64,000 bases of DNA from Cepaea nemoralis (lineage: Eukaryota; Mollusca; Gastropoda; Stylommatophora; Helicidae): positions 62,001-126,000 of the forward strand of contig JACEFZ010011456.1 in the NCBI GenBank assembly GCA_014155875.1, read 5' to 3'. Made by a program: the position numbers and the translations under genes. A model generated the notes under the pieces. That model did not search any database. It was given only the letters and a program-made list of their open reading frames with translations, and was not told where the DNA came from. Shown here in pieces: positions 10,540 to 21,516 of the stretch. Numbering within the stretch: position 1 is the stretch's first letter; every line of letters begins with the position of its first letter.

Positions 10540-11230
10540 TAAAATAAAAGACAAAATTAGAATGCCATTTACAAAAACAGAACTAGTCTTGCAGTGGACA
10601 CCAGCCGACTGTGGTTTCCTTGGTAATTAAAAGGCAGATGAGTCTGGCAAAGGCTGGAGGAAACCTCGCATAGCCTGATCCATCATCCCAAGGCTTTAGG
10701 AGGGTGAGAGCAATCCTTAAGCAAACTATGAGAATGATTTGTAGGAAGGAAAAGAAACTACAGACCAGAACACAACAGCATCAATGAGCATAGCATAAAT
10801 GCACAAAACAGAATTGCCAAACTCAGTATGGGACATTGCAGATTCACAACACACCTCCAGTGAATGAGTCTCACAGACTCTGCCACTTGGAAATGTGGAG
10901 CACTAAAGCAAACCCCAAGACATGTACTAGAAGGCTGCCATGACTTCGCCGACCTGGGGAAGGAAATCTGGCTGACAGGAGCAGCCCTTCGAGAAAATCT
11001 CTGGGACAAGGAAGTCTGGCTGACAGGAGCAGCCCTTCGAGAAAATCTCTGGGACAAGGAAGTCTGGCTGACAGGAGCAGCCCTTCGAGAAAATCTCTGG
11101 GACAAGGAAGTCTGGCTGACAGGAGCAGCTTCTCGAGAAAATCTCTGGGGGACCATTGAAAACCTTAAGCCAACCATCATGTTTGTGGTTCGTGCTGGAA
11201 AAGACAGAAAGCAAACACTGATCGCTGAAG
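10540..11230 (+). mobile_element. RH2 LINE C-terminal fragment with internal repeat
   Basis: Reads LQWTPADCGFLGN (end of an RNase H domain), then LSMGHCRFTTHL, LTDSATWKCGALKQTPRHVL and EGCHDF. This is the Cys/His C-terminal signature of RNase H-bearing LINEs. Stops and a frameshift are present. A 48-bp segment is repeated four times at 10961-11152. Confidence 0.75.
10961..11152. repeat. 48-bp tandem repeat inside RH2 coding sequence
   Basis: Four near-identical 48-bp copies coding for the 16-residue unit KEVWLTGAALRENLWD. As a multiple of 3 it preserves frame. The unit corresponds to the KEIW-x-TGA-x-LRE-x-LW segment that occurs once in related LINEs. Confidence 0.9.
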
Positions 11231-11317
11231 GAGAAACAAAACAGGCAAGTACAGCCTTCCCTGGGATCGAACAATGTATGAGGTGCATATTCAGATCCCT
11301 CAGTCTTGGGAAGGTTA

Positions 11318-11455
11318 CTCTGGTCAACAAATGCCTGAAGAAGTTGGATGTGTCGGCCGAAAGGTGCAAATATTGCAGCTCTGCTGTAAACAGACACGAA
11401 ACAATAATGTACAAAACAACATTCAGGATGAACACAGAAGAAGATCCCTCGGTCA
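11318..11455 (+). repeat. SINE5 copy
   Basis: GGTCAACAAATGCCTGAAGA, GCAGCTCTGCTGTAAACAGA and a tail of GAAGAA. The family recurs at 14978, 30447, 30593, 31797, 41233 and 49458. Confidence 0.8.
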
Positions 11456-11464
11456 ATCTGTAGG

Positions 11465-12001
11465 TTAATGCAACAACTGTCTCAGTCAGAAGGGATTCAG
11501 AAAAGTTTATGAGGCAAGAAGTAATCAATAAATAAAAGAGAGTGCTCTGGTACTGAATGAGATTACCAACTGCCAGAGGATTTTAAATGTGGGTAAAGTT
11601 AATGTGGGACCTTGAAGTTTTCGGCCATTGTGTGAGTGGGCTAGGTTTCTGATCCATTTTCCAGGGATCAGGAAAGGGCATTTATAAGATGTTGCTCTAA
11701 TGTTACCTGGCATGGCCACAAGAAAGTAATGGAGAAAACAAGTTAATTCAGAACCACTAGCAAAATCTGAAACGGTTGACTTAAACTGGTGGACAGTGAG
11801 GGGGGAAATAAAATGTGAGCGATGGTCAGAAAGAAAATGTGACAATGAAGATAAAAATGCCAGTGGAAGAAAGAAAGACATGCAGAAAAATGAAAAGAGA
11901 GAAAGACAGAATGCTAGAGAAAGAAAGAAAGAATAAAACAGAGAATGGAGAGCATGAGGTAGACAGAAGAGAGACACACACATGAACATACATAGAGAGA
12001 G

Positions 12002-12008
<7 letters not shown>
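11465..12008. other. Purine-rich intron stretch
   Basis: It becomes increasingly A/G-rich from about 11830 (GAAAGA motifs) and leads into the (GA)n run. No exon or family recognised in 11465-11830. Confidence 0.5.

Positions 12009-12094
<86 letters not shown>
12009..12094. repeat. (GA)n microsatellite
   Basis: Over 40 uninterrupted GA dinucleotides. It produces spurious Ser-Leu and Arg-Glu open frames. Confidence 0.97.
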
Positions 12095-12100
<6 letters not shown>

Positions 12101-12220
12101 AAAAAGACAAAGAGATAAACATCTGGGTGGCATAGCCACACAGCAAGTCAGCACAAGAACACAGAGCTGATTCAAGACTCGTGATTGTGTGAGATAGTGA
12201 ACAATGACCCACACGCTTTA

Positions 12221-12627
12221 GTTTAGTTTAGTTTAGTTTAGTCGACGGATCAACATCACGGCACACGGGTGCAACCCATAAGTGCTCCGTTCTCCTCCTA
12301 ACTCAAACCTGAGTCTGGAGAAACTCAGCTCAGTGCACGAACTCCGTAGCACCGGCGAGGATCCAGAAATTCTTTGGATAGATTTTTAACTCGAAATTTT
12401 GCCCGGGCAGCGCCGTTAAGCTACTCTTTTTCGATTTCCAACTGCCAAAGGATTTTTTACGTGCGCAACAATGCACACGGGCGTCCGATCTCACTACCCA
12501 GAGACCAGGGAAAATTTATTACTAGAAGTCCACGAGAAAAAATTCCGGCATCACCGGGGCTTTCACCCGGGACCTCCAGCACTCGAGGCGGACACCATAC
12601 CTCGAGACCATGCAGCCCCCCACGCTT
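12221..12627 (-). repeat. SINE2, near full-length copy
   Basis: Reverse copy of the 2488-2886 repeat. The head with CCCGGGTGAAAGCCCCGG lies near 12550-12575, and the 3' tail is a run of TTTAG units (12221-12242 on the plus strand). Confidence 0.88.
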
Positions 12628-13190
12628 TACAGAATAGCACATGATGATGTTGTGAGAGAATGAACTAACCACTATCTTACCCTGATTTCATTTATTTCAA
12701 CAATATCTTAATATGTAACATCCACACAAAAGGACCCTGGCATATATTATAGGTTGAATAAAAGTTAAACATTTACATCAACAAAATGAACATAATTAAC
12801 TTTTAATCCTGAGCATTATGTGACATATGATTGATTCTTCCCAGTGCATCCCAAGCACTGCTTCATGAGTCTACTTATTGCTTACATTTTGTCAGAACAT
12901 TCTTTAAAAATCTGGCTACTCCCGCTGCAATTTCATTTTTCTTAATTTTTCAACAACACATGTGGAGTTCAGCTGTTTGATAATGGGGATTTTTTGTGAA
13001 AAAATTAAGATTTTTTAGTTGCTATAAATTAGCAACACACCGAGTTAGAGCTAAACAATAACTGCCTGGGACAGAAGGAGTTAAAGTAACAGAAACAGTT
13101 TAAGTAACTCATGGCAATGTTTTCCTGTTGCAAATTTGAACAAAGAAGATGCAAACTAACAGATTGCACAATTTATTGCTTGGCATATTT
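12628..13190. other. AT-rich intron, no gene seen
   Basis: AT-rich, with fragments resembling the 1-485 repeat at 13075-13110 (TTAAAGTAAC) and family I sequence near 13160-13190. No coding signal. Confidence 0.45.
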
Positions 13191-13196
13191 TGCATA

Positions 13197-13285
13197 TTCA
13201 TCAACATCACACCATGATGTGTCATGCCAAAAAAGCGTAGGCAGTCACGATTCTCCATCTCACACGATCACCAGAGTTTTGTGAG
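13197..13285 (-). mobile_element. LINE-A 3' end fragment
   Basis: Plus-strand GTGTCATGCCAAAAAAGCGT and CTCACACGATCACCAGAG are the reverse of LINE-A C-terminal codons for HDSGDRVRW and the final HGT. Confidence 0.65.
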
Positions 13286-13399
13286 TTGCCGAATCATGGG
13301 TTACCATGCATATGTAAAGTAGGAAGTCTGCCGTTGCTTTCCTTCCTGGCAGTGACTACACTGGTTGGTGATTGCAGCTAATGTCTCTATAAAGAGATC

Positions 13400-13504
13400 A
13401 TCAACCTACTATCATGAACTTGGGACCATAACCAACAACTATCCGCTGGCGGCTCTCCAGATCAATCTACCTCCTGCCCTTAAGGTTTCCCAATATCTTT
13501 GTGA
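13400..13504. repeat. Unclassified repeat shared with 14530-14645
   Basis: GGGACCATAACCAACAACTA and GCTCTCCAGATCAATC recur with slight changes at 14530-14645. Confidence 0.55.
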
Positions 13505-14105
13505 GGTTTAAATATTGAGCACAACCCACTACTGGCAACGCTGATCATATTCTGGTATGAACCTAAGGCCTATCCACGTCAATATGGAAGCACTATACTC
13601 GAGTTTCGCTCTCGTTTGAGCTCATCAGTAGTGCATATCCTTGACAGGATCCAGAAACAAGCCCCGGATCACCGGCGTGTGAAGCGGGTGTGTAACCACG
13701 CGGCACACGCTGGATACGGCCAAATTATCATTCATTCATTCAGTAACATGTCCTTTGCAGAGCCTCGCTCCCATAACAACCTTCCGGAAAACCTCTCGAT
13801 CATGAGCAAGATGTCCCACGTCTGATACACCCATCTGGAGATCATCCGCCACATCCTGCTCCCATCTTCTCTTTGGCCTTCCTCTTCCTCTCTTCCCAGG
13901 CATATACCCTCCCATTATTGTTCTCTCCAAACTTTCGTGACGTTTCAAGTGACCAAAATACTTCAATTTTCTTTGTTTTATCGTCTTTAATAGCCAACCC
14001 TCCTCTATATTCAACTCATGAAGTATGGATGCATTTGTTCTTTTCTTTACCCAAGATAAAGGCCAAATTATCACAACAGAATATTACAACGTCACCCATT
14101 ATAGG
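13505..14105 (-). repeat. SINE3 copy, interrupted by LINE-D
   Basis: SINE3 runs on the minus strand. Plus-strand marks are GTTTAAATATTGAGCACAAC, CTAAGGCCTATCCACGTCAA and a reversed tRNA-like head CGTGTGAAGCGGGTGTGTAA. The sequence is split after GGCCAAATTATC by LINE-D and resumes at 14061. An uninterrupted copy at 33970-34260 confirms this. Confidence 0.8.
13730..14060 (-). mobile_element. LINE-D insertion with 12-bp target duplication
   Basis: RT C-terminal fragment: LKYFGHLKRHESLERTIM, PGKRGRGRPKRRWEQDVAD and GVSDVGHLAHDREVFRKVVM, ending near ARLCKGHVTE. The 3' tail is ATTCATTCATTC (13730-13741 plus strand). GGCCAAATTATC flanks it on both sides (13718-13729 and 14061-14072), direct proof of target-primed insertion. 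Confidence 0.9.
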
Positions 14106-14977
14106 CTATAGCTCAAGATTCTTGTGAGGAGTTGGGAGAGAGAAAAGCTAACCAGGTACTTCAACTTGCCCAATGTGCCCCATTGATGAAACAATCGGAT
14201 GAATCTTTTTTTGGGGCTGAAATGCACAACATGCATAGCCACTAACATTCCAATGTAACTACATGTGTTACCAGTTAAGTTAGTCACATATCCTTTACAG
14301 GACATAACCCCTTCGCTACAGCGTGTTACCAGGATGGCCATAAAAACCACTGTGTAAGCAGAAAGACATGTTGGTCAATTTTCAGGCACTGGTAACACAC
14401 GCAGTTACTCTGGAGTATTAGTGGCTATGTGTATTGTATATTTCAGCCCAAAAGTATTCATCAATTTTTATCACCTTAGTTAGTTAGTCATTACTCCTCA
14501 TGGCCCCATTCGCATCACCTTATTTTGTTTTTCATCAGCCTACCCCAACGAACTTGAGACCATAACCAACAACTATCTGTTGGCGACTCTCCAGATTAAT
14601 TCACTTCCTGCTCTCATGGTTTCACATTTCTCTTATGGAAAAAAAAGAGGCTAAGCATGTACTCCAACTTGCCTAAGGTGTCCCATAATCTTCCTTGGTG
14701 AAGAAATTTCAGGGAAAAGGTTACTCCACAATGCTCTGTTCCTGTACCAGTGAATATCACACAAAATGCTGCTCACAGTTCCATTTGCATCATCTTATTT
14801 TGTTTTGTAGCATGTACAAAACAAACAAGTCATATTACAGGAACCTGCTGTTGGCATGTGAAGTATTCAGACCATCACATATTTTAGGCCAGAGTGCACA
14901 AAGGAATAGGTGGCCAGTTTTTCCTTCAGTGGTGAACGGCGAGTGCAGGCATCAAACCCTCATCCACCCTGGAAGGT
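14106..14977. repeat. Mixed repeat fragments
   Basis: It contains a SINE4 3' piece (about 14275-14300), two related segments with CAACTTGCC (14160 and 14665), a repeat shared with 13400-13504, a family G fragment at 14711-14790 (CAGTGAATATCACACAAAAT) and a SINE7 copy at 14860-14960. No coding signal. Confidence 0.5.
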
Positions 14978-15113
14978 TAACCCGGTCAACAAATGCCCGC
15001 AGAAGTCGGATGTGTCAACCAAAAGGCGCAAACATCGCAGCTCTGCTGTAAACAGGCACGACGCAAGTACGTCCAAAAAATATTCCGGATGAACATAGAA
15101 GAAGAAGAGGAAA
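14978..15113 (+). repeat. SINE5 copy
   Basis: CCCGGTCAACAAATGCCCGC, GCAGCTCTGCTGTAAACAGG and the GAAGAAGAAGAGG tail. Confidence 0.82.
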
Positions 15114-15708
15114 CCCTTATCTGACCTTATCATGCCATTCAAAACAACATATTCTCTTAGTGAATTTATTAAACACATAAGCCATAAACAGTAGCAATTA
15201 GACGGTTCCAGCCAGTTTTGTGCAAACAGACAGAGTTTGTGTTAAATATAAAATTATACTGTGGGGATAACAGATGTTTCACATTCGAATAATACCTGTG
15301 ACGATGTGTTCTAATTGTGTCAGCTAAAGCATTATTCACTTTTCACTGTATCTGATATATAACTCTGCAGTATGCACCTGACCAGATGTAGTGAAATATG
15401 CCAGGCAATAAATTGTGCAAACATATTGTTTGTGGCTTCCGTGTCTAAGCTCATGCCATGGTCAGTTTAACTTCCTAACCATTAAACCGACACAACTGCT
15501 CACAGCAAAGTATGCCAGGCAGTCAACTTTGCAATCTGTTCTTTGTGTCTTCCGTGTTCACATTTGAAGCAACATCTAGGAAATACTGGATAAGAAGAAC
15601 TCTCTGAGGTTGAAGGAGTTAAGAGAACGTATTGTGTTTGGTTATGAGAAGGAGAAATGAATTAACATAAGGTGAGTTGCTTGGTATAGAATGAGTTCAT
15701 CAAGATGC
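15114..15708. other. AT-rich intron with family I fragment
   Basis: 15360-15440 (GTGAAATATGCCAGGCAATA, then AATTGTG) is shared with 35795-35870 and 36010-36080. Nothing else recognised. Confidence 0.45.
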
Positions 15709-16250
15709 ACAATTTATGCTAGGTAATTATCTTAGCTTGAATAATAGAAAGACAGAAGTCATGGAGATATCAAAGAAACAGATTGTGCTTAAATGTACAA
15801 TTAAAGTAAATGATGTTATTTTGGGGCAAGTGAAGAAATTCAGATATATATGCACATGGATAACAGGTGGAAGATGCATCAGACAGATAAAGAAAAGAAT
15901 AGGACAAGCAAAAACTGCTTTCCATCAAATGAAGAACATGCTATGCAATAAGTCCTTGTCATGTTATGTGAAACCAGTTTTGACATACGGCTGCACATCC
16001 TGGACAATTAGTAAACAGATTAAAGTAAACAGATTAAAGTAAACAGATTAAAGTAAACAGATTAAAGTAAATAGATTAAACAATCCCCAGAAGCCTTGGA
16101 GATGTGGTTTTACAGAAGAATGCTGAAAATTCACCGACAGCCAAAATGAGCAATCTGGACATTCTGAGGGAGACAAAGTCGCACATACAACTTATCATAA
16201 ACATCAAAAAGAGGCAGTCATCATTTTAAAGGCCACTTTATAAGATTCTG
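15709..16250 (+). mobile_element. LINE-C fragment with internal 14-bp repeat
   Basis: Reads LSLNNRKTEVMEIS, VKKFRYICTWITGGRCI, RIGQAKTAFHQMKNMLCNKS and YVKPVLTYGCTSWTIS, the RT C-terminal thumb region. At 16012-16079 a 14-bp segment (TAAAGTAAACAGAT) is repeated about five times; other LINE-C copies show it once. Frameshifts follow. Confidence 0.8.
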
Positions 16251-16330
16251 AAACCCAAAGGGCACTAGAAACAGTAAGCAAAGCTAAAGTAATGGATCCT
16301 TTACAATAATCTTGAGGCATTGTGGTTATA

Positions 16331-16480
16331 TGGTTTAGTTTAGTCGATGGATGAACATCACGGCGCACGGGTGTAACCCATAAATGCTCCGTTCAACTCC
16401 TAACTCAAGCCTGAGTCAGAGAATCTCAGCTCAGTGCATGAACTCCATAGCACCAGTGAGGATCCTGATGCGGTCATTTG
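16331..16480 (-). repeat. SINE2, truncated copy
   Basis: 3' half of SINE2 in reverse: CATCACGGCGCACGGGTGTA and AGCACCAGTGAGGATCC. Confidence 0.8.
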
Positions 16481-16755
16481 GTGCTGGCACCATATTTGGA
16501 TAGACCAACTGGCTCTAGAGGGGTGATATGGTTAATACCACGCTGGCCATGTTTGCTATCCAAGATATATTCTGGTAATCATTTTAACATGACCACCCAC
16601 GCTTATCGGCATGGCCCATGATGATGATGAATCATTTTAGACTGCTGACCTGGGAGCCAAGGTCAATTTTTAAGACATGGGTCGAAGAAAATTTTAACTC
16701 ATTGATCACCAGGCCGGCAGCGCGCGTGCTGGCCGCTATACTGCCATGATCCCAA
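16481..16755 (-). repeat. SINE6 copy carrying a 43-nt LINE-A insert
   Basis: Plus-strand GGTGCTGGCACCATATTTGG, the TCTGGTAATCATTTTA region and GACCTGGGAGCCAAGGTC match other SINE6 copies. It is interrupted at 16587-16629 by the 3' tip of LINE-A. The head near 16700-16755 keeps GATCACCAGGCCGGCAG. Confidence 0.82.
16587..16629 (+). mobile_element. Minimal LINE-A insertion (43 nt)
   Basis: Only the last LINE-A codons and tail are present: ACATGACCACCCACGCTTAT, then CGGCATGGCCC and ATGATGATG. AATCATTTTA flanks both sides (16577-16586 and 16630-16639). This defines the LINE-A 3' end and its target duplication length. Confidence 0.88.
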
Positions 16756-16997
16756 ACAAAATAGTGGGTAGGCTTGTAACAACACATGGAGAAGAGAATT
16801 ACAGATGCAGATGAACAATATGGAGAGAACACGGTTGGAGCTGCAGACAACAGCAAAGGACTGGAGGGCCTGGGTGAGTTGGTTCAAGCCCTATGTTCCA
16901 TTGGGAGATAAAATTCAGATGCAGAAAACAGAATGATCTTTAAAACTCAGAGGCAGAAAACAGAATGATCTTTTTCAGCATCCTTACACTTTGATAC
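16756..16997. other. Intronic stretch, nothing recognised
   Basis: A short direct repeat (GCAGAAAACAGAATGATCTT, twice, near 16920-16975) is the only structure noted. Confidence 0.5.
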
Positions 16998-17424
16998 CTG
17001 TTGAGGGAGAAGTAGCACTTACATGGAGATGTTACTGTATCTGTTGAAGGGAGATGTAGCTATTACATGGAGATGTTACTGTATCTGTTGAGGGAGATGT
17101 AGCACTTACATGGAGATGTTACTGTATCTGTTGAGGGAGATGTAGAACTTATATGGAGATGTTACTGTATCTGTTGAGGGAGATGTAGCTATTACATGGA
17201 GATGTTACTGTATCTGTTGAGGGAGAACTAGCTCTTACATGGAGATGTTACTGTATCTGTTGATGGATAACAAGCTCTTACATGGAGATGTTACTGTATC
17301 TGTTGAGGGAGAAGTAGCACTTACATGGAGATGTTACTGTATCTGTTGAGGGAGACATAGCTCTTACATGGAGATGTTACTGTATCTGTTGAGGGAGACG
17401 TAGCACTTATATGCAGATGTTCCA
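16998..17424. repeat. 43-bp minisatellite
   Basis: About ten copies of a 43-bp unit including TTGAGGGAGATGTAGCACTT and ACATGGAGATGTTACTGTAT. I could not link it to a LINE. Confidence 0.92.
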
Positions 17425-17499
17425 AGAACCAGAACTATGCCGTCTCATTTGTTAAGCAATAACCAATAATCTTTTCTGAATATTTAGTATTCATCAACA

Positions 17500-17825
17500 T
17501 TCATTCATTCATTCAGTAGCATGTCCTTTGCAGAACCTCGCTCCCATAACAACCTTCCAGAAAACCTCTCAATCATAAGCAAGATGTCCCGCGTCAGATA
17601 CACCCATCTGGAGATCATCCACCACATCCTGCACCCATCATTTCTTTGGCCTTCCTCTTCCTCTCTTCCCAGGCATATACCCTTCCATTATTGTTCTCTC
17701 CAAACTTTCATGACATTTCAAGTGACCAAAATATTTCAATTTTCTTTGTTTTATCGTCTTTAATAGCCAATATCTTCTTCAATATTCAACTCTTGAAGTA
17801 TGGATGCATTTGTTCTTTTCAACAC
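17500..17825 (-). mobile_element. LINE-D 3' fragment
   Basis: Near-duplicate of the 13730-14060 copy on the same strand, with an ATTCATTCATTCATTC tail at 17500-17516. Plus-strand GTCCTTTGCAGAACCTCGCT and GCAAGATGTCCCGCGTCAGA are shared. Confidence 0.85.
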
Positions 17826-18767
17826 TAGCAAATTTTAAAAAATGGTATAGGTGGCGTGCAACCAAAATCAGGTGGATGTGGAAAGCCAGAGGAAGCCACA
17901 AAATTATCTCCCATGATTGAAGCAACTATGTTGTTGCCATTGAACTGAACTGGCAATTATGAGAGTTTGGATGTGCTAGGTATTAAGCCAAGCAGGTGAA
18001 GAAAGAAGGCTCCTCAGATCATAATCAAACTATACCACTGTATAAATTTGCTGAAACAAATGGAATTAAAGAGAGTGGTAGAAGACAGACAGATATGGAA
18101 TGGAATCATCAGGAAGCTTCATGGCCTATGCAGCTGGCTGAAATAGTGATGAAGACACAAAAGAACAAACTGCATACATGATGCGTGCTTTCTGTAACGT
18201 TATTAAATAACAATATATGCCAAAATTAACAAATGGGAAGAACAGCTGTATAGCTTAAGCCTTAAGCTTTGCAAAATAAGTACATAACAACTTATTTAAA
18301 AGAAATAATGCGCAAAACATTCTTCTCAACCAAGAAAATTAAATGGATGACAAAATCTAACATGATGAAATAAAAATATAAAACATCAAAGTGAAATTAT
18401 ATATTAAAAAATGAAATTTAAATTTAAATAATAAGGGACAATGCAATTCCTGAATAAAAGTCAGGATATAAATACAAAATACACTTTGTTGATGCATGAA
18501 TAAATATATGGTAACTTACAACAGGCATAACAAGCACAGAACTAACTAGAAGTGATTGCTGGATTCAGAGGGGGAGTAGTTGTTTATGCCACTAAAACTT
18601 AGATAAAATAAAAGAAATAAAAGGGAACGTTTGATTAATTAAACCAGCACTTAATAAATTACAGGGAATGTTGTACAGACCATAGTAAAGTAAAGGTGTC
18701 TTGTTTTACAGACCACAGTAAAGGTCTCTTGTTTGCACCTTTAGGTGTATATGGTAGACATTGCTAG
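17826..18767. other. AT-rich intron with possible LINE relic
   Basis: 17996-18180 reads SGRRQTDMEWNHQEASWP, faintly like a GRGRQ-x-x-W LINE C-terminus. The remainder is AT-rich and unrecognised. Confidence 0.35.
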
Positions 18768-18962
18768 AACTACATGGTTACAGACTAATGAGCACTCATG
18801 GCCGCCATTCACTTCCCAAGACATTTTCTGGTACTCATTTTAGGCTGGGTCAACCTGGCAGCCTAGGTGTATTTTCAACATTTGAAACCACTGTAATGTG
18901 GATCGAACCCTTGACTACCAGGATTATAGGCGAGTGTCTAGAAGCTATGCTACCGCGGCTAC
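18768..18962 (-). repeat. SINE6 copy
   Basis: TTTCTGGTACTCATTTTAGG, GGGTCAACCTGGCAGCC and GATCGAACCCTTGACTACCA are SINE6 landmarks in reverse. Confidence 0.8.
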
Positions 18963-19009
18963 CTGTAAAGACTATACAGAACAATAAATAAATATGGGGA
19001 AAAGGTTAA

Positions 19010-19345
19010 ATTAAACAAGTAAATGTGTTTAGGGAAATGTTTGATAGATCAAACAAAACCACCAATAAAAAGGAGATGTTTGAAGGACCAAATAAAACAA
19101 TAGAGAAATAAGGGAAAATGCATAAGACTAAACGAATCAGTAAATAAATTAGACGACATGTTTTGAAACCAAAGAAAACAATAGAGAAATACGGGGAAAT
19201 GTATGAAAGACTAAACAAATCAGTAGATAAATTTAAGGATATGTTTGAAAGACTAAAGAAAACAATAGAGAAATATGGGGAAATGTATGAAAGACTAAAC
19301 GAATCAGTAAATAAACTGGAGGGCTTCTTTGAAAGACCAATTGTT
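19010..19345. repeat. 84-bp degenerate tandem repeat
   Basis: Three to four copies spaced 80-84 bp, with AACAATAGAGAAATA and GAAAGACTAAACGAATCAGT. The last two units are in frame (28 codons) and read as a lysine/glutamate-rich helix-like peptide. No homology or splice signals, so not called as a gene. Confidence 0.75.
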
Positions 19346-19629
19346 TATAGCCACGGCCTAAGTTAAAGTGATATTTATATTGAAATTTTGAAGATACGAA
19401 GTGTGGGAGAATTATAGCAGTTTATTGAGAACATAAATTTTAGACAAGAATCCTGCGGTATTTGTATCATCTCCGTGGCAGCACACCCGCCTGCTACAGT
19501 GATGGTTCAGAATTCCATTCCCACGAGGCACCTAATTAGTCGTGAATCAGCAAATTGTGACAGTGTGTTTGCTATTATGACAAATATACAATACAAAAAC
19601 AACAAAAGACAGTAGCAAAACTGCTACCA
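19346..19629. other. Intron with tRNA-like SINE fragment
   Basis: 19475-19560 (TCTCCGTGGCAGCACACCCG, then GGTTCAGAATTCCATTCCC) resembles the SINE8 head at 34992. Nothing else recognised. Confidence 0.4.
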
Positions 19630-20315
19630 GTGCCAAACATGGATACTGTCTAAATAGATCTAACATGGACAATGTCCAAACAGATCAAACATGGACACTG
19701 TCTTAATAGATCAAATGTGGACAATGTCTAAATAGATCAATCGTGGAAAACGCATAAATAGCTCAAAACATCACACAAGGACATTGTCTAAATAGATCAA
19801 ACATTAACACTAAGTCAAACATGGACACTGTCTAAATAGATCAAACATGAACACTGCCTAAATAAACATGCACACTGTCTAAATATATCAAACATGGACA
19901 CAGCCTAAACAGATCAAACCATGGACACTGTCTAAATAGATCAAATATAGGCACTGTCTAAATGATCAAACATGGACATTGTCTAAATAGATCAAACACG
20001 AACACTGCCTAAATAAACATGCACACTGTCTAAATATATCAAACATGGACACTGCCTAAACAGATCAAACATGGATGCTGTCTAAATAGATCAAATATTG
20101 ACACTGTCTAAATGATCAAATATGGACATTGTCTAAATAGATCAAACATGAACACTGCCTAAATAAACATTCACACTGTCTAAATATATCAAACATGGAC
20201 ACTGCCTAAACAGATCAAACATGGACGCTGTCTAAATAGATCAAATATTGACACTGTCTAAATGATCAAACATGGACATTGTCTAAATAGATCAATCTGG
20301 ACACTGTCTAAATCA
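19630..20315. repeat. 25/26-bp satellite with 150-bp higher-order period
   Basis: Units like ATGGACACTGTCTAAATAGA plus TCAAAC. A six-unit block containing AACACTGCCTAAATAAACAT recurs at about 19845, 19995 and 20145. Confidence 0.88.
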
Positions 20316-20905
20316 CACGAGATTTGACACTTGAGAAAAGCTTCCAGCTTCACTAAGAGATACAGAATTAGAAATGGTATCATTCTAATATATGGGAGAT
20401 CTAAAAACTCAAAGGGAAAAGAAAATGAAGAGAAACAAAACCAAGCAAATTATAAACCGATCTCCGTTGGTGAAACCTCACTTCATATGGTGGAATCAAA
20501 AACTTCTTTAGGTAGCAATCTAGGTAAAGATGGAGAACAAATAAAGATATTAAAATAAGATTTAAAAAGTGAGAGGAGCTTTAATAAAACTGAAATTTAA
20601 GGGAATCAACAGAAATTAAGCTTAGCACCAAACTTACAATTTTTAACACTAATGTTGAATCAGTACTTTGTATGGATCAGAAACATGCTTAACGACTAAA
20701 ACAATTGCTAATAAATTATAAACATTCATTAATTGGCATCTGAGCAGAATAAAAGGTATGGTATGGTATGACAGAATCATGAATGTGGATCTCATGGAGA
20801 GAACTAAACAAATACATGTGAATCCAGAGAAGAAAACAAGATGCACTGCTGGTAGGACACATTGTGATAACTGGCAAACAGTAGAATCAGAAGGTCGTTT
20901 GTCTG
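20316..20905 (+). mobile_element. LINE-H fragment
   Basis: Decayed RT: YKPISVGETSLHMVESKTSL (compare the family pattern of GETLE-x-VE-x-FTYLGS), VLCMDQKHA (VLLYG region, shifted) and FINWHLSRI. It ends in the arginine-rich C-terminus, which leads directly into the 41-bp array. Confidence 0.7.
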
Positions 20906-21195
20906 GAACCCACAAGGGCAAATGTAACAGAGGGAGATCTAAAAACATAACCCACAAGGCAAATGTAACAGGGGGAGATCTAAAAACATAACCCACAAGG
21001 CAAATGTAATAGGGGGAGATCAAAAACCATAACCCACAAGGCTAATGTAACAGGGGGAGACCTAAAAACATAACCCACAAGGCAAATGTAACAGGAGGAG
21101 ACCTAAAAACATAACACACAAGGCTAATGTAACAGGGGGAGATCTAAAAACATAACCCACAAGGCTAATGTAACAGGAGGAGACCTAAAAACACA
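20906..21195. repeat. 41-bp minisatellite grown from the LINE-H C-terminus
   Basis: Seven copies containing AACCCACAAGGCAAATGTAA and CAGGGGGAGATCTAAAAACA. The first unit is the LINE-H codons for W-N-P-x-G-K-x-N-R-G-R-P-K-N-T, a common LINE C-terminal motif. Confidence 0.85.
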
Positions 21196-21331
21196 CACAG
21201 ACGAGAACTGGAGACAGAAATTAATAATGTGAAGAAGAAGAACAACAACAACAACATCTAGTGAGATTGAAGTCGAATCAGCTTTTTTTTTGGTACCTAT
21301 AATTCAAGGTCAAGCTACAGTGCTAGAGGAT

Positions 21332-21478
21332 GCCAAACATTCAGATGGGGTAGACTGTATCAGGGGTATCTTACACACACACAAACTTAGGGTAGACTGT
21401 ATCAGGGGTATCCTACACACACACAAACTTAGGGTAGACTGTATCAGGGGTATCCTACACACACACACACAAACTTAA
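21332..21478. repeat. 42-bp repeat with CA runs
   Basis: Three copies of GGTAGACTGTATCAGGGGTA followed by TCTTACACACACACAAACTT-like sequence. Confidence 0.9.
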
Positions 21479-21516
21479 GGTGACAATTGGCTCAAGATTA
21501 ATCACTTCCCTTACAC

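Noticed and set aside
11525..12214. Long Ser-Leu-rich minus-strand frame
   Set aside because: Produced by the (GA)n microsatellite and purine-rich flank; no other protein evidence.
13616..13825. Plus-strand frame with SFAEPRSHNNLPENL, also seen at 17521
   Set aside because: Reverse-strand shadow of LINE-D, recurring wherever LINE-D occurs.
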